From Archaeoglobus sp. UBA230 (GTDB lineage Archaea > Halobacteriota > Archaeoglobi > Archaeoglobales > Archaeoglobaceae), in contig DAVR01000022.1 of assembly GCA_002507545.1 (NCBI GenBank), forward strand, positions 32,345 through 96,344: a DNA stretch of 64,000 bases, read 5' to 3'. The notes below the pieces were generated by a model that did no database searches, was not told where the DNA came from, and was given only the letters and a program-made list of their open reading frames with translations. Positions 34,757-43,067 of the stretch are shown here, piece after piece. A program made the position numbers and the translations under genes. Position 1 is the first letter of the stretch. The number at the start of each line of letters is the position of its first letter.

Positions 34757-36055
34757 ATGGACGTGGAAAGAGACCTCGAAATGCTTGAGGATGAAAAGTT
34801 CAAATACATCCAAAGAGCAAAGGGGGAGGTAAGAGAACTTATCTACGACTACAAGTGGTGCAATGGCTGTGGGATATGCGTTTACGCCTGCCCAGTCAAC
34901 GCGATAGAACTTGGGCCTGTGCACGATATAGCAGTTGGGCTGGACATGCCTCCTGTGATAATAGACCACCTTAAGTGCGCCTACTGTGGAATCTGCTACT
35001 CTTTCTGCCCCTTTACAGCCTTTGAGTTTTACATCAATGGTGAAAAGGTTGACAGGTCATCTCTTACACTCTCACCGGTCATGTACACATACAAATACGA
35101 AACGTGCAGGGAGTGCACTCTGTGCTACAAAGCCTGCCCGACAAATGCGATAGGGAGGGAGGTTTTCATAACCCGACAGGACATCGAAGAGAAAAACGAA
35201 GATATAGAGGGAAAAGTTGAGATTAACAGAGAAAAGTGCAACCTCTGCGGAATTTGTGCTGAGTTTTGTGAAGTTTTCAAGATGGTTGAGAAGGAACCAA
35301 CTCCCGAAGACGTTATGCCATATACGGACATACTGATTGATGAGGAGGCGTGCGACTACTGCAAACTATGTGAGGAAGTGTGCCCCGAAGAAGCGATTAA
35401 AGTTGAAGGAAAGAGAATTTCATTCCGGCTTCCCGAGAAAATTGCAGAAATAAAGATAGAGCAAGATTTGTGTTCCCACTGCGGTTACTGTGAAGAGGTT
35501 TGCCCTTATGATGCTGCAAAAACAATCAAACCGATGGAGGGCAAACTTTCACTGTTTGAGGCGAGGATGGCGAGGTGCGACCCTGTCGGATGTGCTGCAT
35601 GCATCCTGATCTGCAAGCACAACAAAGTATGGTATGTGTCTAAGGACAAGGGAAAGGTTCATTTCAACGAAAAGTTCTGTATTTACTGCGGTGCTTGCGA
35701 GAATGCTTGCCCTTATGATTTGATTAAGGTTGATAGAGACGCTTATTTCACCAAAGAGGTTGCAACAGATGCTCCTTGGAGAGAGGCTTGGGAAGACGCT
35801 GTAGTTCGGATTGTTGAAAAGAAAAGAGTTGAAGAACCCTTTAAGTTCTTCGTAGAGGAGGTAGAAGTGGAAATAGAGGAAGAAGAAATAGTAACAACTC
35901 CTCCGGATGAAGAAGAGCTCGCTGCAATGGGGGAGAAAATTTCAAGAATAGAGGAGATTTTAAAAAAGGCGAGATACAGAAGGGCTCTTGAGAGCGGAGA
36001 CATAGATGTCTTCATGAGGGGTGTTAAGCGTGCACTTGGAGAGGATAAAGGGTAA
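34757..36055 (+). CDS. fwdF: Formylmethanofuran dehydrogenase polyferredoxin subunit FwdF-like
   Basis: A 432-residue polyferredoxin with eight cysteine groups. Seven are full CxxCxxCxxxC sets (CNGCGICVYACP, CAYCGICYSFCP, CRECTLCYKACP, CNLCGICAEFCE, CDYCKLCEEVCP, CSHCGYCEEVCP, CIYCGACENACP) and one is a variant (CDPVGCAACILIC). Two motifs each lie in pairs, giving about eight [4Fe-4S] clusters, the number of FwdF. It wires electrons to the tungsten or molybdenum site of formylmethanofuran dehydrogenase. An acidic C-terminal tail (VEVEIEEEEIVTTPPDEEE) is unusual. ATG 34757 follows GGGTAGG; GTG 34739 is an alternative. Confidence 0.85.
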   Translation: MDVERDLEMLEDEKFKYIQRAKGEVRELIYDYKWCNGCGICVYACPVNAIELGPVHDIAVGLDMPPVIIDHLKCAYCGICYSFCPFTAFEFYINGEKVDRSSLTLSPVMYTYKYETCRECTLCYKACPTNAIGREVFITRQDIEEKNEDIEGKVEINREKCNLCGICAEFCEVFKMVEKEPTPEDVMPYTDILIDEEACDYCKLCEEVCPEEAIKVEGKRISFRLPEKIAEIKIEQDLCSHCGYCEEVCPYDAAKTIKPMEGKLSLFEARMARCDPVGCAACILICKHNKVWYVSKDKGKVHFNEKFCIYCGACENACPYDLIKVDRDAYFTKEVATDAPWREAWEDAVVRIVEKKRVEEPFKFFVEEVEVEIEEEEIVTTPPDEEELAAMGEKISRIEEILKKARYRRALESGDIDVFMRGVKRALGEDKG

Positions 36056-37235
36056 GAAAAGCAGGAAACTTGAAGGAAAAAGAGTAGTTCTCGGTGTCAC
36101 AGGAAGCATAGCAGCTGTTGAGAGTGTAAAGCTTGCAAGAGAGCTTGTCAGAAGAGGGGCTGATGTTGTTGCTGTGATGAGCAAAGCAGCGAGAAAGATT
36201 ATTCATCCCTATGCACTTGAGTTTGCAACGGGTCGTAAAACTATTACTGAGATTACCGGTAATATCGAGCATGTTAACTACTTGGGTATAGATGGAGATG
36301 CCGATCTTTACTTAATCGCCCCGGCAACTGCCAATACAATTTCCAAGATAGCTCAGGGTATTGACGACACTCCCGTGACAACCTTTGCAACGACAGCTCT
36401 TGGATCAGGGAAGCCAATCATAATAGTGCCTGCAATGCATGAGAGTATGATGAAGAACAAGGCTGTGCTTGAGAACATACAGAAACTCGTGAACATGGGT
36501 ATCGAGATTGTGCAGCCCAGAATTGAAGAGGGAAAGGCAAAATTCCCTGATCTGGAGACAATTTGCCTTCATGTGGAGAGAGAGCTTTACTCAAAGGAGC
36601 TTAAAGGGAAGAAAGTTATCGTCACATCTGGCCCAACTTACGAGCAGCTCGATCCTATCAGATTCATAAGCAACAAAAGCTCCGGAAAGATGGGGAAAGA
36701 AATTGCACTTGAAATGTGGAGGAGGGGAGCAGAGGTGACACTGATAACGTCCAAGTCCACCAATCTGAGGCTCCCGATGTTCAGAGAAATTAGAGTCTGG
36801 TCTGTTAAAGATATGCTGAAAGCCGTCTTATATGAGATCGAAAAAGGATGTGACATCTTCGTCTCCTCTGCAGCCGCATCAGACTTTATTGTTGATATGG
36901 AGGCAAAGAAGATAAAGACCACCCCATCTATCGAGTTAAAACTGAGAGAGGCGCCCAAAATAATAAAAGAAGTTAGAAAGATTTACAAAGGGCATATAAT
37001 TGGGTTCAAGGCTGAGACAGGAGTTACAGATGGTGAACTGCTGAAAATTGCTGGAGAGAAGCTGGAAGAGGATGCTTTGAATATGGTCGTTGCCAATGAT
37101 GTTCTGGAGAAAGGAATGGGGACCGAAGACACAAGAGTGCTCATACTAACACAAAAAAGGCAGGAATGGGTCGAAGGACTGAAGATAGACGTTGCTGAAA
37201 AAATTGTTAAGGCTTACATCGAAGACTGCCTATGA
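36030..37235 (+). CDS. coaBC: Phosphopantothenoylcysteine synthetase/decarboxylase (CoaBC, Dfp)
   Basis: A bifunctional coenzyme A enzyme of about 400 residues. The N-terminal flavoprotein decarboxylase is seen in LGVTGSIAAVESVKLARELV, the active-site His of NIEHVNYL, the FMN loop LIAPATANTISKIAQG and the IIIVPAMHESM motif; the synthetase starts at VIVTSGPTYEQLDPIRFISN and includes SSGKMGKEIALEM. It overlaps fwdF by about 26 bases. The start is uncertain: GTG 36030 has GAGGGGTG at a good distance, GTG 36021 is the longer choice. It is followed by pantoate kinase with an ATGA overlap, so the CoA genes are grouped. Confidence 0.9.
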   Translation: MHLERIKGKKSRKLEGKRVVLGVTGSIAAVESVKLARELVRRGADVVAVMSKAARKIIHPYALEFATGRKTITEITGNIEHVNYLGIDGDADLYLIAPATANTISKIAQGIDDTPVTTFATTALGSGKPIIIVPAMHESMMKNKAVLENIQKLVNMGIEIVQPRIEEGKAKFPDLETICLHVERELYSKELKGKKVIVTSGPTYEQLDPIRFISNKSSGKMGKEIALEMWRRGAEVTLITSKSTNLRLPMFREIRVWSVKDMLKAVLYEIEKGCDIFVSSAAASDFIVDMEAKKIKTTPSIELKLREAPKIIKEVRKIYKGHIIGFKAETGVTDGELLKIAGEKLEEDALNMVVANDVLEKGMGTEDTRVLILTQKRQEWVEGLKIDVAEKIVKAYIEDCL

Positions 37236-38035
37236 TATTTGCCCCTGCAAGCATCACGTGCATTTTTTCACCCCATATTTCAGACAAACCAAAAAGTTCT
37301 GGCAGCATTGGGGTTGGGTTCACAATTAATCTCGGAGTTGCAGCACGAGAAAGCGTTAGAACCACAATTAACAAAGAAGAATGGAGCTTCTCCACCCTTA
37401 ACTACGTAATCGAAAAGGTCGGACTCGAGGGGGTTGAAATTAAATCTGATTTGCCCTTCGGCTGTGGTTTTGGGATGAGCGGGGCAGTTGCGCTGGCGGT
37501 AGCAATGCTCGGAGATTTGCCCTACATCAAAGCAGCCGATCTGGCACATGAGGCAGAGGTTGTGAATTTAACCGGTTTAGGGGATATTGTAACCCAAACC
37601 TATGGTGGTGTTGTTGTGAGAAAGAACGCAGCATGCCCATCCTTGGCTTCAGTTGAGAAATTTTGCTGGAGTGAAAATCTCGATTTTCTAATTTTAGGCG
37701 AAATCTCGACAAAAGATACGATTTCAGACGATTTAAAAAGAAAAAAGATAGGCGAAGCTGGAAAGATTTGGACTAAAGAGTTTTTGAAGAAACCGACAAT
37801 CGAAAACCTCTTTGTATGCTCAAATAAGTTTGCTGAAGAAACAGGGCTTGTCGAATTTGTTAAGGATGTGGTGGAGGCTGTGGAGAGTTCAGGCGGTAGG
37901 GCAGGAATGGTGATGCTCGGAAGAGCTGTGTTTGCCATAAATGGATACGAGGCTCTCAAAGAATTTGGAGAGCCGTTTAAAGCGAAAATTGATTCTTGTG
38001 GAGTGAGGAGGATAAGAGATGAAAAACAAGATTAA
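37232..38035 (+). CDS. Pantoate kinase (GHMP family)
   Basis: A 267-residue GHMP-type kinase with the ATP loop SDLPFGCGFGMSGAVALAVA, and an N-terminal FAPASITCIFSPHISDKP. Archaea make 4-phosphopantothenate by pantoate kinase and phosphopantothenate synthetase instead of the bacterial route, and this length and motif set match archaeal pantoate kinase. The overlap with coaBC by ATGA supports the assignment to CoA synthesis. It also overlaps the nitrilase gene by 17 bases. Confidence 0.85.
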   Translation: MIFAPASITCIFSPHISDKPKSSGSIGVGFTINLGVAARESVRTTINKEEWSFSTLNYVIEKVGLEGVEIKSDLPFGCGFGMSGAVALAVAMLGDLPYIKAADLAHEAEVVNLTGLGDIVTQTYGGVVVRKNAACPSLASVEKFCWSENLDFLILGEISTKDTISDDLKRKKIGEAGKIWTKEFLKKPTIENLFVCSNKFAEETGLVEFVKDVVEAVESSGGRAGMVMLGRAVFAINGYEALKEFGEPFKAKIDSCGVRRIRDEKQD

Positions 38036-38804
38036 AGTTGCTGCGATTCAGTGCAGAATCGGTGACTTGAACAGTGCCAGAAAGGTTGCAAGTAAAGCAG
38101 CCGAAAACGGATGCGAGCTTATCCTGTTTCCTGAATACTTCTCCTACTCCCGTCTTGCTCTTGAAATCCTCGATGAAACTCTTAGGTTTCTGAAAGATTT
38201 GAGCCTTGAATATGGAATTGCTGCCTCTGGGAACGCAGTTGTTGACGAAAAAGGATACAGAAATAGATCATATGTCTTTGACAGCGGAGAGCTTGTTGGA
38301 TGGCAGGATAAGGTTCACCCAACGAGGACGGAGAGAGAGCTTGGGATTGTTTGCGGGGAAAAGCTTGAGATACTTGAGATCAAAGGAGCTAAGGTTAGCA
38401 TTCTTGTGTGCGCCGACATCCTCTACCCAGAGTTATGCAGAGTTGCTGCCCTTAAAGGCGCTGAGATCGTCTTAAATCCAGTTGTTTCCTTCAAGCAGTC
38501 AGAACTACCTGGAACGGATTACAGATACTGCCTCTACTTCACACGCTCCTTTGACAATGCCTATGCTATTGTTAAGGCTGGAGGGTTTGGAAGAACCTTT
38601 ACAGGCAACGAAGCCGTAGGTAGAAGCCTTATTGCAACATTTGACGGAATACTCGCCAAAAGTAAAAATGAGAATGGAGAAGAGGATGTAAGTGCCGAGA
38701 TTGATCTGAAAAAAATAAGAGAATACAAAGAGATAAACTATTCACTGACGGACAGGAATGTTAAAGCTTACAGAGAGTTATTCAATGCCGAATTCGACTG
38801 CTGA
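38019..38804 (+). CDS. Carbon-nitrogen hydrolase (nitrilase superfamily)
   Basis: A 261-residue nitrilase-fold hydrolase with the catalytic triad visible: Glu in ILFPEYFSYS, Lys in WQDKVHPTR and Cys in ILVCADILYPEL. Such enzymes cut amides or nitriles, or act in omega-amidase repair. The gene overlaps pantoate kinase and belongs to the same transcript; pantetheine-like or nicotinamide-like substrates are conceivable but not shown. GGATAAGAG precedes ATG 38019. Confidence 0.85.
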   Translation: MKNKIKVAAIQCRIGDLNSARKVASKAAENGCELILFPEYFSYSRLALEILDETLRFLKDLSLEYGIAASGNAVVDEKGYRNRSYVFDSGELVGWQDKVHPTRTERELGIVCGEKLEILEIKGAKVSILVCADILYPELCRVAALKGAEIVLNPVVSFKQSELPGTDYRYCLYFTRSFDNAYAIVKAGGFGRTFTGNEAVGRSLIATFDGILAKSKNENGEEDVSAEIDLKKIREYKEINYSLTDRNVKAYRELFNAEFDC

Positions 38805-38844
38805 ATCCGAAAATTTTTTATCATTAACATTCAGGTGAAGATAT

Positions 38845-39786
38845 ATGCAAGATGACTTTCCAAGAATTGCCAGAGAAATGTATGATGCATACGAAGCTTA
38901 TGATCTACCATCGAAATATTTGAGACTCTTAAGACCTGTCGCATGGCTTTGCTTCCTTCTTCCCTACGCTGTGGGTTTTGGATTTGGTGTAACACCGCAG
39001 ACTAATTATTATCACGCAGTTTTTGGTCTCGTATCCTTTGCCTTCTGGATGAGTTTCAGCTTCACAATAAATGCTCTCTTTGACAGAGATGTGGACAGGT
39101 TACATGATGGCAGAGTGAAAGACCTGAATCTTTCCATGCAGCCCCTTGTGACTGGTGAGATTTCCGTTAAAGAGGCGAAAATTCTGTGTGCGTTATTCTT
39201 CATTCTCTCAATGGTGTTTGCGGCTTTCATAAATACGAAATTTTTCTTTGCTATGCTTGGAGCCAATATCATCGGGTACGTTTACTCTGCTCCACCCAGA
39301 TTCAAAGCAAAGCCCGTTGCAGACGTTATTTGCAACGCTCTCGCTGCAGTACTCGTTTTCTATGCTGGGTTGAGCATAGGTGGTGCGGATATGCCCTTTG
39401 CTGTCTACATTGCAGCATTCTTCCTTGCTGCAACCTTCTACATTCCTACAGCCGTCTCCGACTACGAATTTGACAAAGCAGCAGGATTAAAGAACACACC
39501 GGTTTATTTTGGGCCCAGAAGGGCTTTGATGTCCTTATATCCTCTCGCAGCAATCACGATTCTGCTTTGGGGATATGTTTTTCTCGTAGCTCAGAGGCTT
39601 GAAGTGAAAATTATATCGCCGCTGATTATCCTCTACACCCTCGCATACACTGTGGTTATAAACTCAAGGTGGGATGGTAAAAAGCTCAATGTCACCCCGC
39701 ACATAATACTCACACCCTTTGGGATAATCTCAGCACTGTTTATAGCATACGGATTTGCCGTCATCCTTAAGGGCTTGATAAACTGA
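38845..39786 (+). CDS. UbiA-family prenyltransferase
   Basis: A 313-residue membrane protein with eight or nine helices and both aspartate-rich motifs: NALFDRDVDRLHDG and the second DYEFDKAAG. UbiA-family enzymes in archaea attach a prenyl chain to quinone precursors, to heme, or to geranylgeranylglyceryl phosphate. The sequence has the NxxxDxxxD form of the first motif. It lies 40 bases downstream of the nitrilase and uses a AGGTGA ribosome site. A T-run (38814-38819) before it could be a terminator, so it may start its own transcript. Confidence 0.82.
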   Translation: MQDDFPRIAREMYDAYEAYDLPSKYLRLLRPVAWLCFLLPYAVGFGFGVTPQTNYYHAVFGLVSFAFWMSFSFTINALFDRDVDRLHDGRVKDLNLSMQPLVTGEISVKEAKILCALFFILSMVFAAFINTKFFFAMLGANIIGYVYSAPPRFKAKPVADVICNALAAVLVFYAGLSIGGADMPFAVYIAAFFLAATFYIPTAVSDYEFDKAAGLKNTPVYFGPRRALMSLYPLAAITILLWGYVFLVAQRLEVKIISPLIILYTLAYTVVINSRWDGKKLNVTPHIILTPFGIISALFIAYGFAVILKGLIN

Positions 39787-39845
39787 ATAATTCGGGATAA
39801 AGCAACTATTGTTAGGTTAGGGGAGAAACGGCAAAAACGGCAAAA

Positions 39846-39855
39846 GAATTTAATC
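39846..39855 (+). promoter_or_regulatory. TATA box for the fwdGBD operon
   Basis: The element gaatttaatc lies about 25 bases before ATG 39876, with no ribosome binding site, suggesting a leaderless start. Confidence 0.5.
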
Positions 39856-39875
39856 TGTAAAATCCACCTAACATT

Positions 39876-40346
39876 ATGGCGTTAAACCCGATGGACATTT
39901 ACAAGCTTCTCCCCAAGACGAACTGCAAAAAATGTGGTGAAGCTACCTGCATGAGCTTTGCTTTCAAACTTCTAAATCGTGAGAGGAAACTTGAAGAATG
40001 CACTCCGCTTTACGAGGACAAGAAATATGAAAGGCAGAGGAAGAAGCTTGAAGAAATGCTGAAACCTCTTGAGGAGGCTACCGAAACAGGTTTGATTGTT
40101 GACGAGGGTCTCTGCACCGGGTGTGGCAACTGTGTTGTTGTCTGCCCGGTTCATGTAGAGAAGGATCCTAAAGGAGCGGCGGTTGGTAAAGGTATAACCA
40201 TTGACGATCCAATTTTAAGAGTTGAAGATGGCGCTGTGAAGGTCATAAACATGCAGGCGTGCAGGAGATACGGTAAGAACAGGGTTCTGTGTGTGGTTTG
40301 TAGGGAGAACTGTCCGACTGATGCAATAAGATTTCTGGAGGGATGA
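39876..40346 (+). CDS. Fe-S protein with CO-dehydrogenase-type and ferredoxin clusters (FwdG-like)
   Basis: A 156-residue protein. It opens with a Fes-type cluster domain (LLPKTNCKKCGEATCMSFA), the type seen in CO dehydrogenase/acetyl-CoA synthase gamma and ACS proteins, and ends with ferredoxin motifs (CTGCGNCVVVCPVHV and CVVCRENCP with CRRYGKNRVLC). It is the first gene of the fwdBD unit and overlaps fwdB, so it is likely the small ferredoxin subunit (FwdG-like) of the formylmethanofuran dehydrogenase, but the Fes domain is an unusual addition. Confidence 0.75.
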   Translation: MALNPMDIYKLLPKTNCKKCGEATCMSFAFKLLNRERKLEECTPLYEDKKYERQRKKLEEMLKPLEEATETGLIVDEGLCTGCGNCVVVCPVHVEKDPKGAAVGKGITIDDPILRVEDGAVKVINMQACRRYGKNRVLCVVCRENCPTDAIRFLEG

Positions 40347-40348
40347 AA

Positions 40349-41548
40349 ATGAGTTTTGTATGTCCGGGTTGTTCCTGTCTTTGTGATGACATTGAAATCG
40401 TGGATGGTAGGATTTTACATGCCTGCAGGAGGGGAGAAGAGATTTTTGAAAAATACAAAGAAAACAGGGCTAAACCAATGGTTAAAGGAAAGGAGGTTGA
40501 TATTGACTCCGCTATTGAGGAGGCTACTGAGGTTTTGAAGGATTCCAAGAACACTGTGATCTACGGTATGGATACAACGACGGTGGAAGCTCAGCAACTT
40601 GGAATAGAACTCGCTGAGAAGCTTAATGCATATATAGACGATAATTCCTCCTTCTGTCTTGGAGAGTTTGTTGAAGCAATTTTAAGAAAAGAGTTGCCGA
40701 CCACAACGCTTGAGGATGTGCGGGATAGGGCTTACGTTATGGTTTACTGGGGTGCAAACCCCTTCCACAGCCTTTCAAGACACATGTCGAGATACAGCTA
40801 CTATCCAAGAGGTGCGAAAAGGCCTCGCGGATATGAGGAGGACAGATTTCTGGTTGTGGTTGATGTTAGAAGGTCCGAGACTGCCAAACTTGCAAAGAAG
40901 AATGCGAAGTTCATACAGGTTGACAATGACGATGAGCTTGTTGATTCCTTCTTCAAAGTTATGGAGGGAAAAGCAGCAAAATACGCAAAAGAGGCTGGGA
41001 TTATACTGAATGAGATGAAAAAGTCCGATCTCAACGTCATATTTGGCGGTCTTGGCCTTAAGTACGGGTTGAAAGACTTGGGCAAATTCGTGGAGATGGT
41101 TAGGAAGATGAATGAGGTTGCTCCTCTTTACTTCATCCCTGCAGGTTTTCACGCCAACATGAGGGGCTTCAATGAGACTCTGTTTGAAAAAACTGGATAT
41201 GTGAACAAGTACAGCTTTAAGGATGGAAAAGGTGATGTGGATTTTGCCTTTACAAGCCTTCTGCAGAATGGGAAGGTTGATACAGCAGTTATAATAGGCA
41301 CCGATCCCGTCTCCTCTCTCCCTTACGATGTTGCATCTAAGCTGAAAGAGGTCAAAACTATCGTAATTGATCCGAGGATGAGTCCAACAGCAAGGGTTGC
41401 TGATATTATTATACCATCAGCGGTTTCCGGTATAGAAATGGGTGGAACAATGGTAAGGAGTGATGGGGCAAGGATAAAGCTTGAGGTAATCGAGGAGAGA
41501 GATGTCAACGATATTTACATCCTCAAAAAGATTGAGGAGGGATTGTGA
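40349..41548 (+). CDS. fwdB: Formylmethanofuran dehydrogenase catalytic subunit B
   Basis: A 399-residue molybdopterin subunit. The N-terminal [4Fe-4S] ligands are CPGCSCLCDD and HACRRG; the metal-binding cysteine is about residue 103 in SSFCLGEFVEAILRKE, at the place of the active-site Cys or Sec of FwdB; VMVYWGANPFHSLSRHMSRY and VVDVRRSETAKLAKKNA are family signatures, and the end (SPTARVADIIIPSAVSGIE) binds the pterin. It reduces CO2 on methanofuran, or the reverse. The cysteine in place of selenocysteine fits a tungsten or molybdenum enzyme without Sec. GGAGG precedes ATG 40349. Confidence 0.9.
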   Translation: MSFVCPGCSCLCDDIEIVDGRILHACRRGEEIFEKYKENRAKPMVKGKEVDIDSAIEEATEVLKDSKNTVIYGMDTTTVEAQQLGIELAEKLNAYIDDNSSFCLGEFVEAILRKELPTTTLEDVRDRAYVMVYWGANPFHSLSRHMSRYSYYPRGAKRPRGYEEDRFLVVVDVRRSETAKLAKKNAKFIQVDNDDELVDSFFKVMEGKAAKYAKEAGIILNEMKKSDLNVIFGGLGLKYGLKDLGKFVEMVRKMNEVAPLYFIPAGFHANMRGFNETLFEKTGYVNKYSFKDGKGDVDFAFTSLLQNGKVDTAVIIGTDPVSSLPYDVASKLKEVKTIVIDPRMSPTARVADIIIPSAVSGIEMGGTMVRSDGARIKLEVIEERDVNDIYILKKIEEGL

Positions 41549-41907
41549 TGATGCGCTTTTCCAAATTCTTGAAGGTTGAGGCTGAGATCGTAGTTGCCCG
41601 GTATGCTTTAGTCTCAGATGAGACAAAGTCGCGTTTTGAGCCAGTAATTTTCTTCCATCCTGAATTTGCTAAGAGGAGTGGGGTTAAGGAGGGAGATGTG
41701 GTCGAGGTTGAGGCAAATGGGAGGGCTGTTAAGTTAAAGGTAAAACTGTCTGAGAGTGCACCTGAAAGTGGGGGGATAATTCCGAACGGGATTTTTGCAA
41801 GTTACTTGACAAACTTCGATGGTTTCAAGAGGTTTAAGGCAAACATAGAGGTTGCAGAGGGTGAGCCGAGCAGTGTTGGGGAGATAATCGAGCGGGTAAA
41901 ACCTTAA
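41548..41907 (+). CDS. fwdD: Formylmethanofuran dehydrogenase subunit D
   Basis: A 119-residue molybdopterin-dinucleotide-binding domain (PEFAKRSGVKEGDVVEVEANGRAVKL, in the double-psi barrel of the family). In Fwd it forms the lid over the pterin next to FwdB, which in other organisms is fused to it. GAGGAGGGA lies before ATG 41548, and the gene overlaps the end of fwdB. The subunits FwdA (formamide hydrolase) and FwdC are not in this window. Confidence 0.88.
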   Translation: MMRFSKFLKVEAEIVVARYALVSDETKSRFEPVIFFHPEFAKRSGVKEGDVVEVEANGRAVKLKVKLSESAPESGGIIPNGIFASYLTNFDGFKRFKANIEVAEGEPSSVGEIIERVKP

Positions 41908-41915
41908 TTTTTTTT
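41908..41915 (+). terminator. T8 terminator after fwdD
   Basis: Eight T residues follow the fwdD stop closely. This is the best oligo-T tract in the first two thirds of the window and separates the fwd operon from the cell-surface locus. Confidence 0.5.
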
Positions 41916-41953
41916 ACAAAAAATTTATGTGCTTTGGTGAGAAAGGGTGAATT

Positions 41954-43057
41954 ATGGTAACTGAGGGGTTTATCCCAATATCCAAGCCGCTTATCGGTGA
42001 CGAAGAAATTGAGGGAGTTGTTAATGTTTTGAAGTCTGGAATGGTTGCACAGGGCGAAGTTGTGGGAAAATTTGAGAAAGAATTCTCGAACTACATAGGA
42101 GCTGATTTTGCTGTGGCTGTGTGTAATGGAACAGTTGCGCTGGATGTAGCATTAAAGGCTCTGGGCATCGGTGAGGGAGATGAAGTTATAACAACACCAT
42201 TTACATTTATAGCAACATCCAACGCAATCTTGTTTCAGGGTGGGAGACCTGTTTTTGCCGACATCGAAGACAGGACTTACAACTTAAATCCCGAAAGCGT
42301 TCTTGAGAAAGTATCGCCAAAGACGAAGGCAATAGTTGGTGTGCACCTATTTGGACACCCATTTGATGTTAATGCTATTTTGGATATATGCGAAGATCAC
42401 AATCTAATTCTTATCGAGGATTGTGCTCAGGCGCATGGAGCGGAGTTTAAAGGTAAAAAAGTCGGCAGATTTGGAACCGGTTGTTTTTCTTTCTATGCAA
42501 CGAAGAACATCACCACAGGAGAGGGCGGGATGATTACAACCTCCGATAACGACATTGCAGAAAAATGCAGACTAATACGCAGTCACGGAGAAGCTTCCAA
42601 ATATAGACATCTTATACTTGGTTACAATTTCAGAATGACGAATATTCAGGCAGCTATTGGTCTTGCTCAACTTGAAAAACTCGATAAGTTAAATGAGATT
42701 CGAAGGAGAAATGCGGAGTTCCTAAACAGAAATATTAGAGTTGAGGGGCTGACCAAACCTGTAGAAATTAGAGGATCGAAGCACGTTTACCATCAGTATG
42801 TTCTTAGGGTGGAAGATGATTTTCCCATAAAAAGAGATGAGTTCGTGGGCTTTCTTCAGAGCAAAGGGATTGGATGTGCAATTCACTACCCACTTCCAAT
42901 CTACAAACAGCCCCTTTACGTTAAACTCGGTTATGGGGATGTGAAATGCCCCGTTAGCGAGGAAGTTTCGTCGAGAGTTGTAAGCTTGCCAGTTCATCCG
43001 GGTGTTAATGAAGATCAGCTCAGATATATTGCAGAAACTGTTAACTCTGTTTCGTGA
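41954..43057 (+). CDS. DegT/DnrJ/EryC1/StrS-family sugar aminotransferase
   Basis: A 367-residue PLP enzyme. The PLP lysine is in SFYATKNITTGEGGMI, the aspartate stacked on the cofactor is in LILIEDCAQAHGAEF, and the sugar-binding end carries HVYHQYVLRVE and GIGCAIHYPLPIYKQP. Such enzymes transfer an amino group to a keto sugar nucleotide. With the adjacent sugar dehydrogenase and MraY-like protein it opens the surface-glycan locus. GGGTGA precedes ATG 41954. Confidence 0.9.
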   Translation: MVTEGFIPISKPLIGDEEIEGVVNVLKSGMVAQGEVVGKFEKEFSNYIGADFAVAVCNGTVALDVALKALGIGEGDEVITTPFTFIATSNAILFQGGRPVFADIEDRTYNLNPESVLEKVSPKTKAIVGVHLFGHPFDVNAILDICEDHNLILIEDCAQAHGAEFKGKKVGRFGTGCFSFYATKNITTGEGGMITTSDNDIAEKCRLIRSHGEASKYRHLILGYNFRMTNIQAAIGLAQLEKLDKLNEIRRRNAEFLNRNIRVEGLTKPVEIRGSKHVYHQYVLRVEDDFPIKRDEFVGFLQSKGIGCAIHYPLPIYKQPLYVKLGYGDVKCPVSEEVSSRVVSLPVHPGVNEDQLRYIAETVNSVS

Positions 43058-43067
43058 GAGTGATATT

